A stretch of 64,000 bases of DNA from Dokdonella_A sp036518555 (GTDB lineage Bacteria > Pseudomonadota > Gammaproteobacteria > Xanthomonadales > Rhodanobacteraceae): assembly GCF_036518555.1 (NCBI RefSeq), contig NZ_DATDMY010000132.1:1-64000 (forward strand), written 5' to 3'. Below are positions 43,832 to 52,764 of this stretch, in pieces. The position numbers and the translations under genes were made by a program. How positions within the stretch are numbered: position 1 is the first letter of the stretch; every line of letters begins with the position of its first letter. Under the pieces are notes generated by a model that had not been told where the DNA came from, searched no databases, and worked only from the letters and a program-made list of their open reading frames with translations.

Positions 43832-44749
43832 TCAATGCAGCACGGCACGCTGCTCGCGCGCCTCGTCGGTATCCAAGGGTACGAAACCTTCCTGGCGCAC
43901 GAGCCGCTGTCCTTCGTCGGAGAGGATGTAATCGAGGAACGCCGATGGCAATGCGGCCGGCGGCAGCTGCGGACGCCGGTTCAGGTAGACGTAGATCGGG
44001 CGCGAGAGGGGGTAGCGGCCGGAAACGATGCTGCGCTCGTCGGGCACGATCGCGGGCTGGCCGGGGCCGCGCGCGATCGCGAGGGTACGCACGAGCCGGT
44101 TCACGTAACCGAAGCCGGCATAGCCGATCGCCTCGCGATTGCCGGCGACCGTCGCGACGACCGCGCCGTTGCCGGGCCACGCGACGACGTCCGCGCGATA
44201 CTGCCCGCCGCACAGCGCGATCTCGCGGAACAGCTCGTGCGTGCCCGAGCCGCTGTCGCGGCCGACTGCGAGCAGCGATCGCGGGGCTGCGGCGCCGATG
44301 AGGTCGGCCCAGCGGCGGATCGCTGCCCCGGCGCCGCACGCGCGCGTGGACGAGTAGATCGCATCGAGATCGGCGAGGCTCGCCGAGGCGAGCGGGTTGT
44401 CGGGGTGCACGAACACCGTGATCGCGTCGTGCGCGACGACGATGCGCGTCGGCGCATGGCCGTAGCGCGTGCGGAACGCCGCCTCCTCGGCGGCGCTCAT
44501 CGGCCGGCTCATCGGGCCGAGGTCGGCGGCGCCCTCGATCAGCGCGATCGGTGCGCTTGCCGAGCCGCTCGCCTGCGCCTGGATGCGCGCGCCCGGATGG
44601 CGCGCCTGGAACGCGGCGGCCCAGCGCATGATGAGCACGCTCGCGGTGTCGGAGCCGACGCTCGTCAAGGTGCCGGTGACCCGGTCCAGCGCGCGCGCCG
44701 GCCCGCCACACAAGCCAAGCGCGAGCGCGACGGCGAGCGCGAGGCGCAT
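43832..44749 (-). CDS. PstS-like phosphate-binding periplasmic protein
   Basis: A 305-residue exported substrate-binding protein. The signal peptide (1-20) is followed by the phosphate-binding pattern 'SVGSDTASVLIMRWAAAF', 'ASGSASAPIALIEGAADLG', 'RDSGSGTHELF' and 'NREAIGYAGFGYVN'. This resembles PstS/SphX-type proteins. No pstC, pstA or pstB follows, so it either supplies a transporter encoded elsewhere or has a signalling or storage role. The ATG overlaps the phoR stop by one base, indicating translational coupling. Confidence 0.9.
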   Translation of the reverse strand: MRLALAVALALGLCGGPARALDRVTGTLTSVGSDTASVLIMRWAAAFQARHPGARIQAQASGSASAPIALIEGAADLGPMSRPMSAAEEAAFRTRYGHAPTRIVVAHDAITVFVHPDNPLASASLADLDAIYSSTRACGAGAAIRRWADLIGAAAPRSLLAVGRDSGSGTHELFREIALCGGQYRADVVAWPGNGAVVATVAGNREAIGYAGFGYVNRLVRTLAIARGPGQPAIVPDERSIVSGRYPLSRPIYVYLNRRPQLPPAALPSAFLDYILSDEGQRLVRQEGFVPLDTDEAREQRAVLH

Positions 44750-46065
44750 CACGGCGCTTCCGCCAGCGCGAGCGGTTCGAGCAGGCGTTCGCTGCCGAAC
44801 ACGCACGCGAACGTGCTGCCGACGCCGGGTTCGCTGCGGATGTCCAGCCGCGCCTGGTGCAACTGGAGTACGTGCTTGACGATCGACAGGCCGAGGCCGG
44901 TGCCGCCGGTCTCGCGCGAGCGGCTGGTCGAGACGCGATAGAAGCGCTCGGTCAGGCGCGGAAGATGCTGCGCGGGAATCCCCTGGCCGGTATCGGTCAC
45001 GGCGAGGCGCGCGCCGCCGTCGGCATCGCCCTGCCAGCGCAATGTGATGCGGCCGCCCGCGGGCGTGTAGCGCACGGCGTTGGTGACGAGGTTCGAGAAC
45101 GCGCTGTGCAGTTCCTTGGTCGAACCGAGCAGGTCGTGGCGGTCGTCGAGTTCGACCACGATCGCGTGCTGGCCCTGGCTCAGCGCATCGGCCTCGCGGC
45201 GCAGTGCTTCCAGCAGCGGCCGCATGCTGATGCGCTCCTGCGGCAGGTCGTTGCGAGCCTCGAGGCGCGACAAGGTGAGCAGGTCCTCGACGATCTGGGT
45301 CATGCGTCGCGACTGGTTGCGCAACTCGTGCAGGATCGGCTCGTACTCGGGTATCTGCTCCGGCTCGAGCATGTCGAGGTAACCGTGCACGACCGTGAGC
45401 GGCGTGCGCAGTTCGTGCGAGACGTTCGCGACGAAGTCGCGCCGCACCTGCTCGAGGCGCATGAGCTGGCTCACGTCGCGCACGACGAGCAGCGAGCGGT
45501 CGTCGGCGTAACGGATCAGGCGCAGGGTGAGGCGCCGCTCCTCGTCGAGCGGCGAGGGCAGGTCCGCCAGCGGTTCGTCGCCTTCGCGGCGCAGCCATTC
45601 CGTGAAGCGCGGAGCGCGCACGAGGTTGGGCAGGTGCGCGCCGAGATCCTGGGGATACTCGAGGCCGAGCAGGTCGGCCGTGGCCGCGTTGAACCATTCG
45701 ATGCGATGTTCGCGGTCGAGCGCGACGACCGCGTCCGGCAGCGCCGCCGCGGCGTCGCGGAACGCGCGCAGAAGCTGCACCATGCGCCGCTTGTCCGCGA
45801 CCGCCGCGCGCTGGCGCCGCCGCGTCGCATTCTGGATCTCGTCCCAGATGCCGCTTCCGTCCGCCGCGGGCATGCGCTGCGGGCCCGCGAGCAGGCGGGC
45901 GTAGCGGGCGAGCCGCAGCACGTGGTAGCCGAACGCGAGCGCGGTCGCCGCGAGCACGCAGGCCGCCGCCGCATGCAGCCACAGGCCGATCGCCCACGCG
46001 CCCGCGAGCAGCGCCGCGAGGCGCCACGCACTGGAGCGCCAGGCACGGCCGAGGCGCCGCATCAT
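44749..46065 (-). CDS. phoR: Phosphate-regulon sensor kinase PhoR
   Basis: A 438-residue inner-membrane histidine kinase. Two close N-terminal helices (about 15-48) leave almost no periplasmic loop, as in PhoR. A PAS-like domain follows at about 100-200. The phospho-acceptor is H217 in 'FVANVSHELRTPL', and the ATPase blocks are 'NLVTNAVRYTP', 'VTDTGQGIP' and 'GGTGLGLSIVKHV'. It presumably senses phosphate status through Pst/PhoU and phosphorylates PhoB. The start may be either of two adjacent ATGs. It lies 66 bases after phoB. Confidence 0.95.
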   Translation of the reverse strand: MMRRLGRAWRSSAWRLAALLAGAWAIGLWLHAAAACVLAATALAFGYHVLRLARYARLLAGPQRMPAADGSGIWDEIQNATRRRQRAAVADKRRMVQLLRAFRDAAAALPDAVVALDREHRIEWFNAATADLLGLEYPQDLGAHLPNLVRAPRFTEWLRREGDEPLADLPSPLDEERRLTLRLIRYADDRSLLVVRDVSQLMRLEQVRRDFVANVSHELRTPLTVVHGYLDMLEPEQIPEYEPILHELRNQSRRMTQIVEDLLTLSRLEARNDLPQERISMRPLLEALRREADALSQGQHAIVVELDDRHDLLGSTKELHSAFSNLVTNAVRYTPAGGRITLRWQGDADGGARLAVTDTGQGIPAQHLPRLTERFYRVSTSRSRETGGTGLGLSIVKHVLQLHQARLDIRSEPGVGSTFACVFGSERLLEPLALAEAP

Positions 46066-46131
46066 GTGCGGGCCGGCGTCGTGCAGTTCGACGTGTTGAG
46101 GATCGGCATCCGCATGGTGCGCCGCCCGGGC

Positions 46132-46821
46132 CTAGATGCTGGTCGAAAAACGATAGCCGGCGCCGCGCACGGTCTGCACGAGTTCGTCCTTGCCGAACGG
46201 TTCGAGCGTCTTGCGCAGGCGCCGGATGTGCACGTCAACGGTGCGCTCCTCGACGTAGACGCCGCCGCCCCACACGTGATCGAGCAACTGACTGCGCGTA
46301 TAGACGCGCTCCGCATGCGTCATGAAGAAGTGCAGCAGGCGATATTCGGTCGGGCCGATGTGGACGGGCTGGTCGCCGCAGAAGACGCGATGCGCCGCGC
46401 TGTCGATGCGCAGCCCGCCGAGCTCGACGACGCCGTCGGCGTCCTCGCCATGCGTGCGCCGCATCACCGCGCGGATGCGCGCGAGAAGTTCGCGGGTGGA
46501 GAACGGTTTGACGACGTAGTCGTCGACCCCGGCATCGAGGCCGCCGACGCGGTCGGCTTCCTCGCCGCGAGCGGTGAGCATGATGATCGGCACCTCGCGC
46601 GTGAGTTCGTCCTTGCGCAGCCGGCGCGCGAGGTCGATGCCGCTCATGCCGGGCAGCATCCAGTCGAGCAGGATGAGATCCGGCACACGCTCCCCGATCG
46701 CGGTCTGCGCGGCGCGCGCGTCGGGCGCGTGCATCGGCTCCATGCCGGCCTTGCGCAGGGCGAATGCGACCATGTCGCGGATCGCGGTTTCGTCTTCGAC
46801 GATCAGGATGTGTTTTTGCAC
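46132..46821 (-). CDS. phoB: Phosphate-regulon response regulator PhoB
   Basis: A 229-residue OmpR-family regulator. The receiver domain has the phosphorylation site D53 in 'LILLDWMLPGMSG' with 'MLTARGEE' and 'YVVKPFSTREL'. The winged-helix domain ends in 'VYVEERTVDVHIRRLRKTLE', typical of PhoB. The GTG at 46821 gives the standard N-terminus 'QKHILIVEDETAIRDMV' and has GGTGA upstream; an ATG at 46857 would add 12 unconserved residues. It is the first gene of phoB, phoR, pstS-like, ppk, ppx. Confidence 0.96.
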   Translation of the reverse strand: MQKHILIVEDETAIRDMVAFALRKAGMEPMHAPDARAAQTAIGERVPDLILLDWMLPGMSGIDLARRLRKDELTREVPIIMLTARGEEADRVGGLDAGVDDYVVKPFSTRELLARIRAVMRRTHGEDADGVVELGGLRIDSAAHRVFCGDQPVHIGPTEYRLLHFFMTHAERVYTRSQLLDHVWGGGVYVEERTVDVHIRRLRKTLEPFGKDELVQTVRGAGYRFSTSI

Positions 46822-46869
46822 GACTTCACCGCGCGCAGCGCCGAAGGGGCGCTTCATGACGTCATCATT

Positions 46870-46919
46870 GCAGCTTCGTTCTGTTACGCCGCAATGACAT
46901 CGCCGCGTATCGAAGCTGC
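46870..46919 (-). promoter_or_regulatory. phoB upstream region: 9-base inverted repeat around a Pho-box-like element
   Basis: GCAGCTTCG (46870-46878) and CGAAGCTGC (46911-46919) form a perfect inverted repeat 49 bases upstream of the phoB start. Between the arms, on the minus strand, ATGTCAT-TGCG-GCGTAAC (46900-46883) has the 7+4+7 spacing of a Pho box, with one good and one poor half-site. Autoregulation of phoB by PhoB is usual in other bacteria. Confidence 0.4.
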
Positions 46920-47059
46920 GTCGCACCGCCGAACCGGCCCGGGTCGACCGCCCGGGCCCGCGGGCGGGGAACACCCATCGATCAGAATCGCATTCTACAT
47001 CAACGGGATGGAGTCGCTTCGGGGCGTCGCTCGCGATGCCAGGCCCGCGACGGCGAACA

Positions 47060-48808
47060 TCACGGATTTGTGACGGTGCTGCGGCCGGTGCGGCAGCAGG
47101 TGAATCCCGCCGCGGCCAAGGATCCCGGTTCGCTCGGCGAGGAATGCTTGCGCAGCGCGAGGACGGCCGGCGTGAGCTCGGCGATGCGCGCGTCGATGCG
47201 GCTGCGCTGGTAATAGCTGAGGTCGGCCTGCTTCGACAGCGCCTTGAGCTGGTTCAAGGCATCCTCGGCGTGGCCACTCAGCCAGGCCGCCTCCGCGTAA
47301 GCCTCGCTCGCCCGCACCTTGTCGCCAGCGAGTTCGCTCGCGCGCGCGAACGCGCGCTGCAATTCGGGGTCATCGGCGCTGCGTTCGACCAGCGGGCGCA
47401 ACAGCTCCAGCGCGAGACGCGCACTCTTCGCGTCCGCGCGTGCGACGAGCGCGTCGCTGTAGGCGAGCGTGATCGCGCGATTGCCGGGAAAGTCGCGATG
47501 CAGCTGCGAGAACGTCGCGAGCGCCTCGTCCCGGCGCCCGGCCTGGTCCTGCGCGTTCGCGAGCGCGAGGCGCAGCTCCGGCGAATCGGGTGCTCGCGCG
47601 ACGAGCGGGCGCAGTTGCTCGATCGCCGCCGGCGCCTCGCGGCTCGCGGTGAGCGCGAGCGCGTAGCCGTAGCGGTTCGCGGTGCTGTCGAACGCGGGAT
47701 CGTCGCGCAGGTTGTTGGCGTAATACGACCGGATCGCCGTGGCGGACTTCGCGATCTGCACGCGCATGCGTTCGCGCATGAGTTCGAAGTACGCCTGTGC
47801 CGGCTTGCCGCGTGGCGCGCACGTGGCCACGGTCACACGCGGCAGCGCGTTGCCCTCGCCGCGCTCGGCAACGGTCACCGTCGTGGCTTCGCTCGCGGCG
47901 ACCGCACTCGCCTCGGTGGCGGGGCCATCGGTCGATTCGGCGTCGGCGCGGCGAGGGGCGAGCGAGAGATCGAGGCCGCCCGTGGCCGCCGCCGGCGTGC
48001 TGCGCACGCGCGTGGCCTTGGGGCAGCCGAGCTGTTCGGCTCGCGCCTTCGCGTCGGCGATGCGCCGGGTATCGAGGGGGTGATCGAGCAGGAATTCGGG
48101 GATGTCGACGCCGTTGACGCGCATGACTTTCTGCAAGGTCTGGAACGCGCCCGCCATCGCGCTCGGGTCGAACCCTGCGCGCGCGAGCGTCTGGATGCCG
48201 ACGCGGTCGGCCTCGGCCTCGTCGCCGCGCGTGAAGTTGATCTGGCGCTGCTGGATCAGCGACGTCCCCGTCATCATCGCGGCGGCGGCCGCGTCGTCGG
48301 TCCGGTGCGCGCTTGCGATCATGACGCCGAGCATGCCGAGCATGATCGGGATCGACATCTTCTTCTGGTCCTCGAACGCGCGCAGGATGTGCTGCTGCTC
48401 GACGTGCGAGATCTCGTGCGCGAGGACGCCGGCGAGCTCGTCCTCGGTATCCATCGCGGTGATGAGGCCCGCATTCGTCGCGACATAGCCTCCGGGGGCG
48501 GCGAACGCGTTGATCTGGTCGTCGCGGACGATGAAGAACGTGAAGCCGGGGTCCGGGTGATCGCTCGACGCGACGAGGCGATAGCCGAGTGCGTTGATGT
48601 AATCGACCAGCAGCGGGTCGTCGACGACGAGATCGTACGCGCGCATTTCCTGCAGCATGCCCGCGCCGTACTCGCGCAGTTCCTGCGGGGTGGCGAGGCT
48701 CGCTGCGGAACTGCCGATGTCGGGAAGCTTGACGTCCGGCTCGCGCGCTCCCGCGAGCGCGCTGAGGCAGGCGACGGCGAGGGTGGAAATGACGGGTGCG
48801 AAACGCAT
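47060..48808 (-). CDS. M48-family metalloprotease with TPR tail (BepA-like)
   Basis: A 582-residue periplasmic zinc protease. The signal peptide (1-20) is followed by the catalytic domain with H131-E-x-x-H135 ('LAHEISHVEQQH') and the third ligand in 'RGDEAEADRVG'. The C-terminal half (about 330-560) is a helical tetratricopeptide array ('PELRLALANAQDQAGRRDEA'). This matches BepA/YfgC, which guards outer-membrane protein and LPS assembly. A Ser/Thr/Ala-rich insert of about 50 residues joins the parts, and the extreme C-terminus has a CC pair. It is divergent from the glutaredoxin gene. Confidence 0.93.
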   Translation of the reverse strand: MRFAPVISTLAVACLSALAGAREPDVKLPDIGSSAASLATPQELREYGAGMLQEMRAYDLVVDDPLLVDYINALGYRLVASSDHPDPGFTFFIVRDDQINAFAAPGGYVATNAGLITAMDTEDELAGVLAHEISHVEQQHILRAFEDQKKMSIPIMLGMLGVMIASAHRTDDAAAAAMMTGTSLIQQRQINFTRGDEAEADRVGIQTLARAGFDPSAMAGAFQTLQKVMRVNGVDIPEFLLDHPLDTRRIADAKARAEQLGCPKATRVRSTPAAATGGLDLSLAPRRADAESTDGPATEASAVAASEATTVTVAERGEGNALPRVTVATCAPRGKPAQAYFELMRERMRVQIAKSATAIRSYYANNLRDDPAFDSTANRYGYALALTASREAPAAIEQLRPLVARAPDSPELRLALANAQDQAGRRDEALATFSQLHRDFPGNRAITLAYSDALVARADAKSARLALELLRPLVERSADDPELQRAFARASELAGDKVRASEAYAEAAWLSGHAEDALNQLKALSKQADLSYYQRSRIDARIAELTPAVLALRKHSSPSEPGSLAAAGFTCCRTGRSTVTNP

Positions 48809-48999
48809 GTCGAAACCGCGGCGGGAACCGATGCTCGGACCACATTAGCGCGTGCATGTTCCCGTCGCCACCCTTCGCATGCCCATCGTCCCCGCGGCGG
48901 GCGCGGCGCTCAGGAGGCATTCATGCCGGCGCGGGCCGCGGCCTTGCAAGCCGGCCTCGCGGACCCCACTCTTGGCGCAGTTTCCACGGACCGGCGCGC

Positions 49000-49263
49000 A
49001 TGAATCGAGTCGAGATCTACACCACGGCCATCTGCCCGTACTGCGTGGCGGCCAAGCAGTTCTTCAAGCAGCGCGGACTGTCGTACGAGGAGGTGCGCGT
49101 GGACGTCGAGCCCGCGCGACGCGAGGAAATGCTTGCGCGGAGCGCGGGGCGGCGAACGGTGCCGCAGATCTTCGTCAACGGCGAACACGTCGGCGGATTC
49201 GACGACCTCGTCGCGGCGGAACGATCCGGCAGGTTGCGCGAACTGACGGAGGTGCGCGCATGA
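49000..49263 (+). CDS. grxC: Glutaredoxin 3
   Basis: An 87-residue cytosolic dithiol glutaredoxin. The active site is C12-P-Y-C15, with the cis-Pro loop 'TVPQIFVNGEHVGGFDDL'. It reduces disulfides and glutathionylated proteins with glutathione. Start ATG at 49000. The stop overlaps the next gene's ATG (ATGA), so the two are translationally coupled. Confidence 0.96.
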   Translation: MNRVEIYTTAICPYCVAAKQFFKQRGLSYEEVRVDVEPARREEMLARSAGRRTVPQIFVNGEHVGGFDDLVAAERSGRLRELTEVRA

Positions 49264-49622
49264 GCGATCGCATCCGCGATTTCACGGCCTTTCGCCAGCG
49301 CATGAACGAGCGGATTCTCGGCCAGGACAACCAGGTGATCCGGCGCTTCTTCGCGCTCGACACGCAGACCTACAAGGCCGGCGCGCTCGACGTGAAGACG
49401 AAGGAGATGCTCGGTCTGGTCGCTTCGCTGGTGCTGCGCTGCGACGACTGCATCAGCTATCACGTCGCGCAGTGCGTCGAGGCCGGCGTCGACGAAGACG
49501 AGTTCTTCGAGATATTCAGCGTCGGCCTCGTGGTCGGTGGCTCGATCGTCATCCCGCACCTTCGCCGGGCGGTGGATTTCCTCGACCAGGTGGCGGCGGA
49601 AAAGGCGCCGGGCGCGGACTGA
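49260..49622 (+). CDS. Carboxymuconolactone decarboxylase/AhpD-like protein
   Basis: A 120-residue all-helical protein of the CMD/AhpD family. 'LRCDDCISYHVAQC' holds C61-x-x-C64 and H68, the redox signature of AhpD-type peroxidase partners. Coupling to glutaredoxin through a 4-base overlap suggests a thiol-redox role rather than aromatic catabolism. The partner peroxiredoxin is not encoded nearby (bcp is 6 kb away). Substrate unknown. Confidence 0.92.
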   Translation: MSDRIRDFTAFRQRMNERILGQDNQVIRRFFALDTQTYKAGALDVKTKEMLGLVASLVLRCDDCISYHVAQCVEAGVDEDEFFEIFSVGLVVGGSIVIPHLRRAVDFLDQVAAEKAPGAD

Positions 49623-49635
49623 GACCGCGGCCCAG

Positions 49636-50718
49636 TCAACGGCGCACGCGCAGCAATTGCACGCGCGCGCCATTGCCGTCGCGGCCGTCGAGTCGGTCCA
49701 GGCCCACCTGGTCGAAGTCGGCGACCGCCGAAGCGCCGAGCGAGAGGGTGCAGAAGTCCGGTGCCGACGCGAGCGGAGCGCTGCGGCAATCGAGGCTGGC
49801 GCCGTCGGCGGCGACGTAATGCAAGGCCCCCGCATCGCGGCGAGTCGGTGCGCCGAACTCGAACTGCCGCAGCGTCGCCTCGTCATCGCCGACAAGGATC
49901 CAGCGGCCGCTCCATTCCGCTCCGTCTGCGTTGGAGAAGCTCGAACGCGACAACGCGAGTGCACGGACGGCGATGTCGCGCCGATCGTCGCTGCGGACGA
50001 GCCAGGCGCGGGCACGCGAAGGCGAGAGGAAGTCGAGTTCGAGTCTCAGCCCCTCGATTGCGCTCGGCCGGCTGCCCGTCGGCGAGAACAGCGGATCGCC
50101 GTTGCGCAATTCCAGCAATGGCACGACCGCGATGCGGCCTTTGCGGCGCGCGCTGCCGAAATACCAGACCGGGCTGCCGTCGTCGCCGAAGCCGAACAGG
50201 CTCACGGCGAGCTGGTCCCCCTGTGCTTCGAGGCTGATACCCGTGCTGCGCGACGCCGGGCCGGTCTCGAGCGCCGCCTCCGACCACCAGAAGCCGTTCT
50301 CGGGCTGGGGCGCGCCGGCGCTCGACGCGCTGGTGTCGAGCACGCGGAAGGCGACGAGCCCGGGCAAGTCGGTCGCGTCGGAAAAGACGCTCACACGATA
50401 GGTCCGGCCCGCGCTGAGCGGCGTGCCCGACATCGACGGATCGACATGCAGGGCATAGGCGATCGTGCCGCGCGCGCAGCCGGTCGCCGGTGCATGCAGC
50501 ATGACGCCGACGTCGTCGCCGTCGACGGTCACTCGCGCCACTGCCGGCAGGCACCGCGCAGGGGCTTGCCCGACCAGGCCGATGCGCAGCCCGGAACCGG
50601 TCGACTCGAGCCGCACGCTGAGCGCGCCAGCGGGCGACGCGAACGCGCCGAGCAGCAACGCGGCGCAGCCGGCCAGCGCCGAAGCGAGGGCGCGGTTTCT
50701 TGTACGCGGCAGGGACAT
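49636..50718 (-). CDS. Secreted protein with a 'PENGFWW' domain
   Basis: A 360-residue exported protein. A signal peptide (about 1-32) is followed by a beta-rich N-terminal region, then a domain opened by 'PENGFWWSEAAL' with 'GDDGSPVWYFGSAR' about 40 residues on. That pattern recurs in hypothetical secreted proteins of xanthomonads and betaproteobacteria, but its function is not known to me. The ATG at 50718 has no Shine-Dalgarno sequence. It is convergent with the AhpD-like gene (13 bases between stops) and divergent from isocitrate dehydrogenase. Confidence 0.82.
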   Translation of the reverse strand: MSLPRTRNRALASALAGCAALLLGAFASPAGALSVRLESTGSGLRIGLVGQAPARCLPAVARVTVDGDDVGVMLHAPATGCARGTIAYALHVDPSMSGTPLSAGRTYRVSVFSDATDLPGLVAFRVLDTSASSAGAPQPENGFWWSEAALETGPASRSTGISLEAQGDQLAVSLFGFGDDGSPVWYFGSARRKGRIAVVPLLELRNGDPLFSPTGSRPSAIEGLRLELDFLSPSRARAWLVRSDDRRDIAVRALALSRSSFSNADGAEWSGRWILVGDDEATLRQFEFGAPTRRDAGALHYVAADGASLDCRSAPLASAPDFCTLSLGASAVADFDQVGLDRLDGRDGNGARVQLLRVRR

Positions 50719-50729
50719 TCGCGGATAAT
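50700..50729 (+). promoter_or_regulatory. Candidate promoter for isocitrate dehydrogenase
   Basis: TTGTAC (50700-50705), an 18-base spacer, GATAAT (50724-50729). The -10 is 5 of 6; the -35 is weak. It would give a leader of about 175 bases. Confidence 0.3.
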
Positions 50730-50909
50730 GCGCGCCGGCGTCGCCCCGGGCAAGTCCGAGTCGACGGATATCCTTGTCGCGCAAGGAATTTATTGCGCGG
50801 CTCCCCTCGCCGCATTTCCCCTTCGCGAAATCGGCCGCCTTTGCCGGCGTGGCCGCGGCGACCTGCCACGACCGGCGTGTCGAAGCATGCCGTACGGAGT
50901 CCCAATCGA

Positions 50910-51920
50910 ATGAACACCACCATTGCCGTGATCCGCGGCGACGGCATCGGTCCGGAGATCATGGACGCGACCTTGCGCGTGCTCGACGCGATGCAGCTCG
51001 GCCTGAAATACGACTTCGTCGAAGCCGGCCTCGCCGCGTACGAGCAATGCGGGGAGCTGCTGCCACAGGCGACGCTCGATGCGATCGCCAAGCATCGGAT
51101 CGCGCTCAAGAGTCCGCTGACGACGCCGGTCGGCGAAGGTTTCAGCTCGATCAACGTCCTGCTGCGTCGCAAGTTCGATCTCTACGCGAACGTGCGTCCG
51201 GCGATTTCCTTCCCGAACACGCGTTCGCGCTTCCCCGAGAACGTCGATCTGATCACCGTGCGCGAGAACACCGAAGGTGCGTACGCGGGCGAAGGCCAGC
51301 ACGTGTCGGAAGACGGCGCGACGGCGACGCTCGTGCAGAAGATCACACGCAAGGGCTCCGAGCGGATCGTGCGCTACGCGTTCGACCTCGCGCGCCGCAA
51401 CGGCCGCAAGAAGGTCACGGTCGTGCACAAGGCGAACATCCTCAAGTCGACGTCGGGGCTGTTCCTGAAGGTCGCGCGCGAGGTCGCCGCGCAGTATCCG
51501 GACATCGCGTGCAACGAACTCATCGTCGACAACTGCTGCATGCAACTGGTGATGAAGCCCGAACAGTTCGACGTCATCGTCACCACGAACCTGTTCGGCG
51601 ACATCATCTCCGACCTCTGCGCGGGACTCGTCGGCGGCCTCGGCCTCGCGCCTGGGGCGAATATCGGCGCGGATGCCGCGATCTTCGAAGCCGTGCACGG
51701 CTCCGCGCCGGACATTGCCGGCAAGGGCATCGCCAATCCGTGCGCGCTGCTGCTCGGAGCGGCGCAAATGCTCGACCACCTCGAGCGTACGGGCGAGGCG
51801 AACCGCCTGCGCGGCGCGATCCGCGCGACGCTCCAGGATCGCGACCGCGTCACGCCAGATCTCGGCGGCGACGGCACGACGTCGGCTTTCGCCGACGCGA
51901 TCATCGAACGCCTCGCTTGA
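50910..51920 (+). CDS. NAD-type isocitrate dehydrogenase
   Basis: A 336-residue beta-decarboxylating dehydrogenase of the TCA cycle. 'RGDGIGPEIM' opens the fold. 'LKSPLTTPVGEGFSSINVLL' and 'FDLYANVRPAISFPNT' are the isocitrate-binding region in the form seen in NAD-dependent (IDH3-like) enzymes, and 'ITVRENTEGAYAGEGQ' and 'HGSAPDIAGKGIANP' are conserved. It is much shorter than the E. coli NADP enzyme. Cofactor choice is inferred from this subfamily, not proven. The ATG has GGAG upstream. Confidence 0.92.
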   Translation: MNTTIAVIRGDGIGPEIMDATLRVLDAMQLGLKYDFVEAGLAAYEQCGELLPQATLDAIAKHRIALKSPLTTPVGEGFSSINVLLRRKFDLYANVRPAISFPNTRSRFPENVDLITVRENTEGAYAGEGQHVSEDGATATLVQKITRKGSERIVRYAFDLARRNGRKKVTVVHKANILKSTSGLFLKVAREVAAQYPDIACNELIVDNCCMQLVMKPEQFDVIVTTNLFGDIISDLCAGLVGGLGLAPGANIGADAAIFEAVHGSAPDIAGKGIANPCALLLGAAQMLDHLERTGEANRLRGAIRATLQDRDRVTPDLGGDGTTSAFADAIIERLA

Positions 51921-51945
51921 ACCGCAGCCGCCATGCCGTGCCGGA

Positions 51946-52764
51946 TCACGGCGCGGCAGCGGGATGGTCGAGCACGAACAGCGCGCCCTTGCCCGGCCGG
52001 TAGCCCGCAGCGATTGCCCGCTGCACGAAGTGGACCGCCGCTTCGACGGCGTCCTCGAGCGGGTTTCCGAGCGCGAGTCCGGCAGCGATCGCGGCCGACA
52101 GCGAACAGCCGGTGCCGTGGAATTCCCCGCGACGGCGACGCTGGTGGAACCAACGTTCCCCGGCGGCGGTGAGGAGGAGGTCCGAGACTTCGCTGCCGCC
52201 GAGATGGCCGCCCTTCAGCAGCACCGCACGCGCGCCCGCCTCGAGGAGCGCCCGAGCCGCGCCGGCCATTGCCGTGCGCGAGCCGATGGGGCGCCCGAGC
52301 AGCGCCTCGGCCTCCGGAATGTTGGGTGTGGTGAGCGTCGCGAGCGGCAGCAGATGGCGGCGCAGCGTGCCGATCAGCGCGTGCGTGCCGAGGCGTGCAC
52401 CCGTGGTCGCGACGAGCACCGGGTCGAGCACCACGGGCAGGCGCGGCCGGCGCGCGAGTGCCGACGCGACCTCGCGCGCGATCGCGGGCGTGGCGAGCAT
52501 GCCCAGCTTCGCCGCGCCGACGCGGAAATCGCCGAGCACCGCGTCGATCTGCGCGCGCAGGAACGACGTCGGCGCGGCATGTATCGCGGTGACGCCGAGG
52601 GTGTTCTGCGCGGTCAGGGCCGTGATCGCGCTCGCACCATGTACGCCGAACGCGGCAAACGTGCGCAGGTCGGCCTGGATGCCTGCACCGCCACCGGAGT
52701 CGGAGCCGGCGATCGTCAGCGCGATGGAAGGGGATCGGGTCGGCATGTCCTGTCGATGTTGCAT
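51946..52764 (-). CDS. thiD: Hydroxymethylpyrimidine/phosphomethylpyrimidine kinase ThiD
   Basis: A ribokinase-fold kinase of thiamine pyrimidine synthesis, about 270 residues. 'ALTIAGSDSGGGAGIQADL' is the substrate loop and 'EFHGTGCSLSAAIAAGLALG' the anion hole with catalytic region. Two in-frame ATGs, 52764 and 52746, are possible starts and neither has a strong ribosome site. No thiE or other thi gene is adjacent, and no TPP riboswitch was seen upstream. Confidence 0.94.
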   Translation of the reverse strand: MQHRQDMPTRSPSIALTIAGSDSGGGAGIQADLRTFAAFGVHGASAITALTAQNTLGVTAIHAAPTSFLRAQIDAVLGDFRVGAAKLGMLATPAIAREVASALARRPRLPVVLDPVLVATTGARLGTHALIGTLRRHLLPLATLTTPNIPEAEALLGRPIGSRTAMAGAARALLEAGARAVLLKGGHLGGSEVSDLLLTAAGERWFHQRRRRGEFHGTGCSLSAAIAAGLALGNPLEDAVEAAVHFVQRAIAAGYRPGKGALFVLDHPAAAP

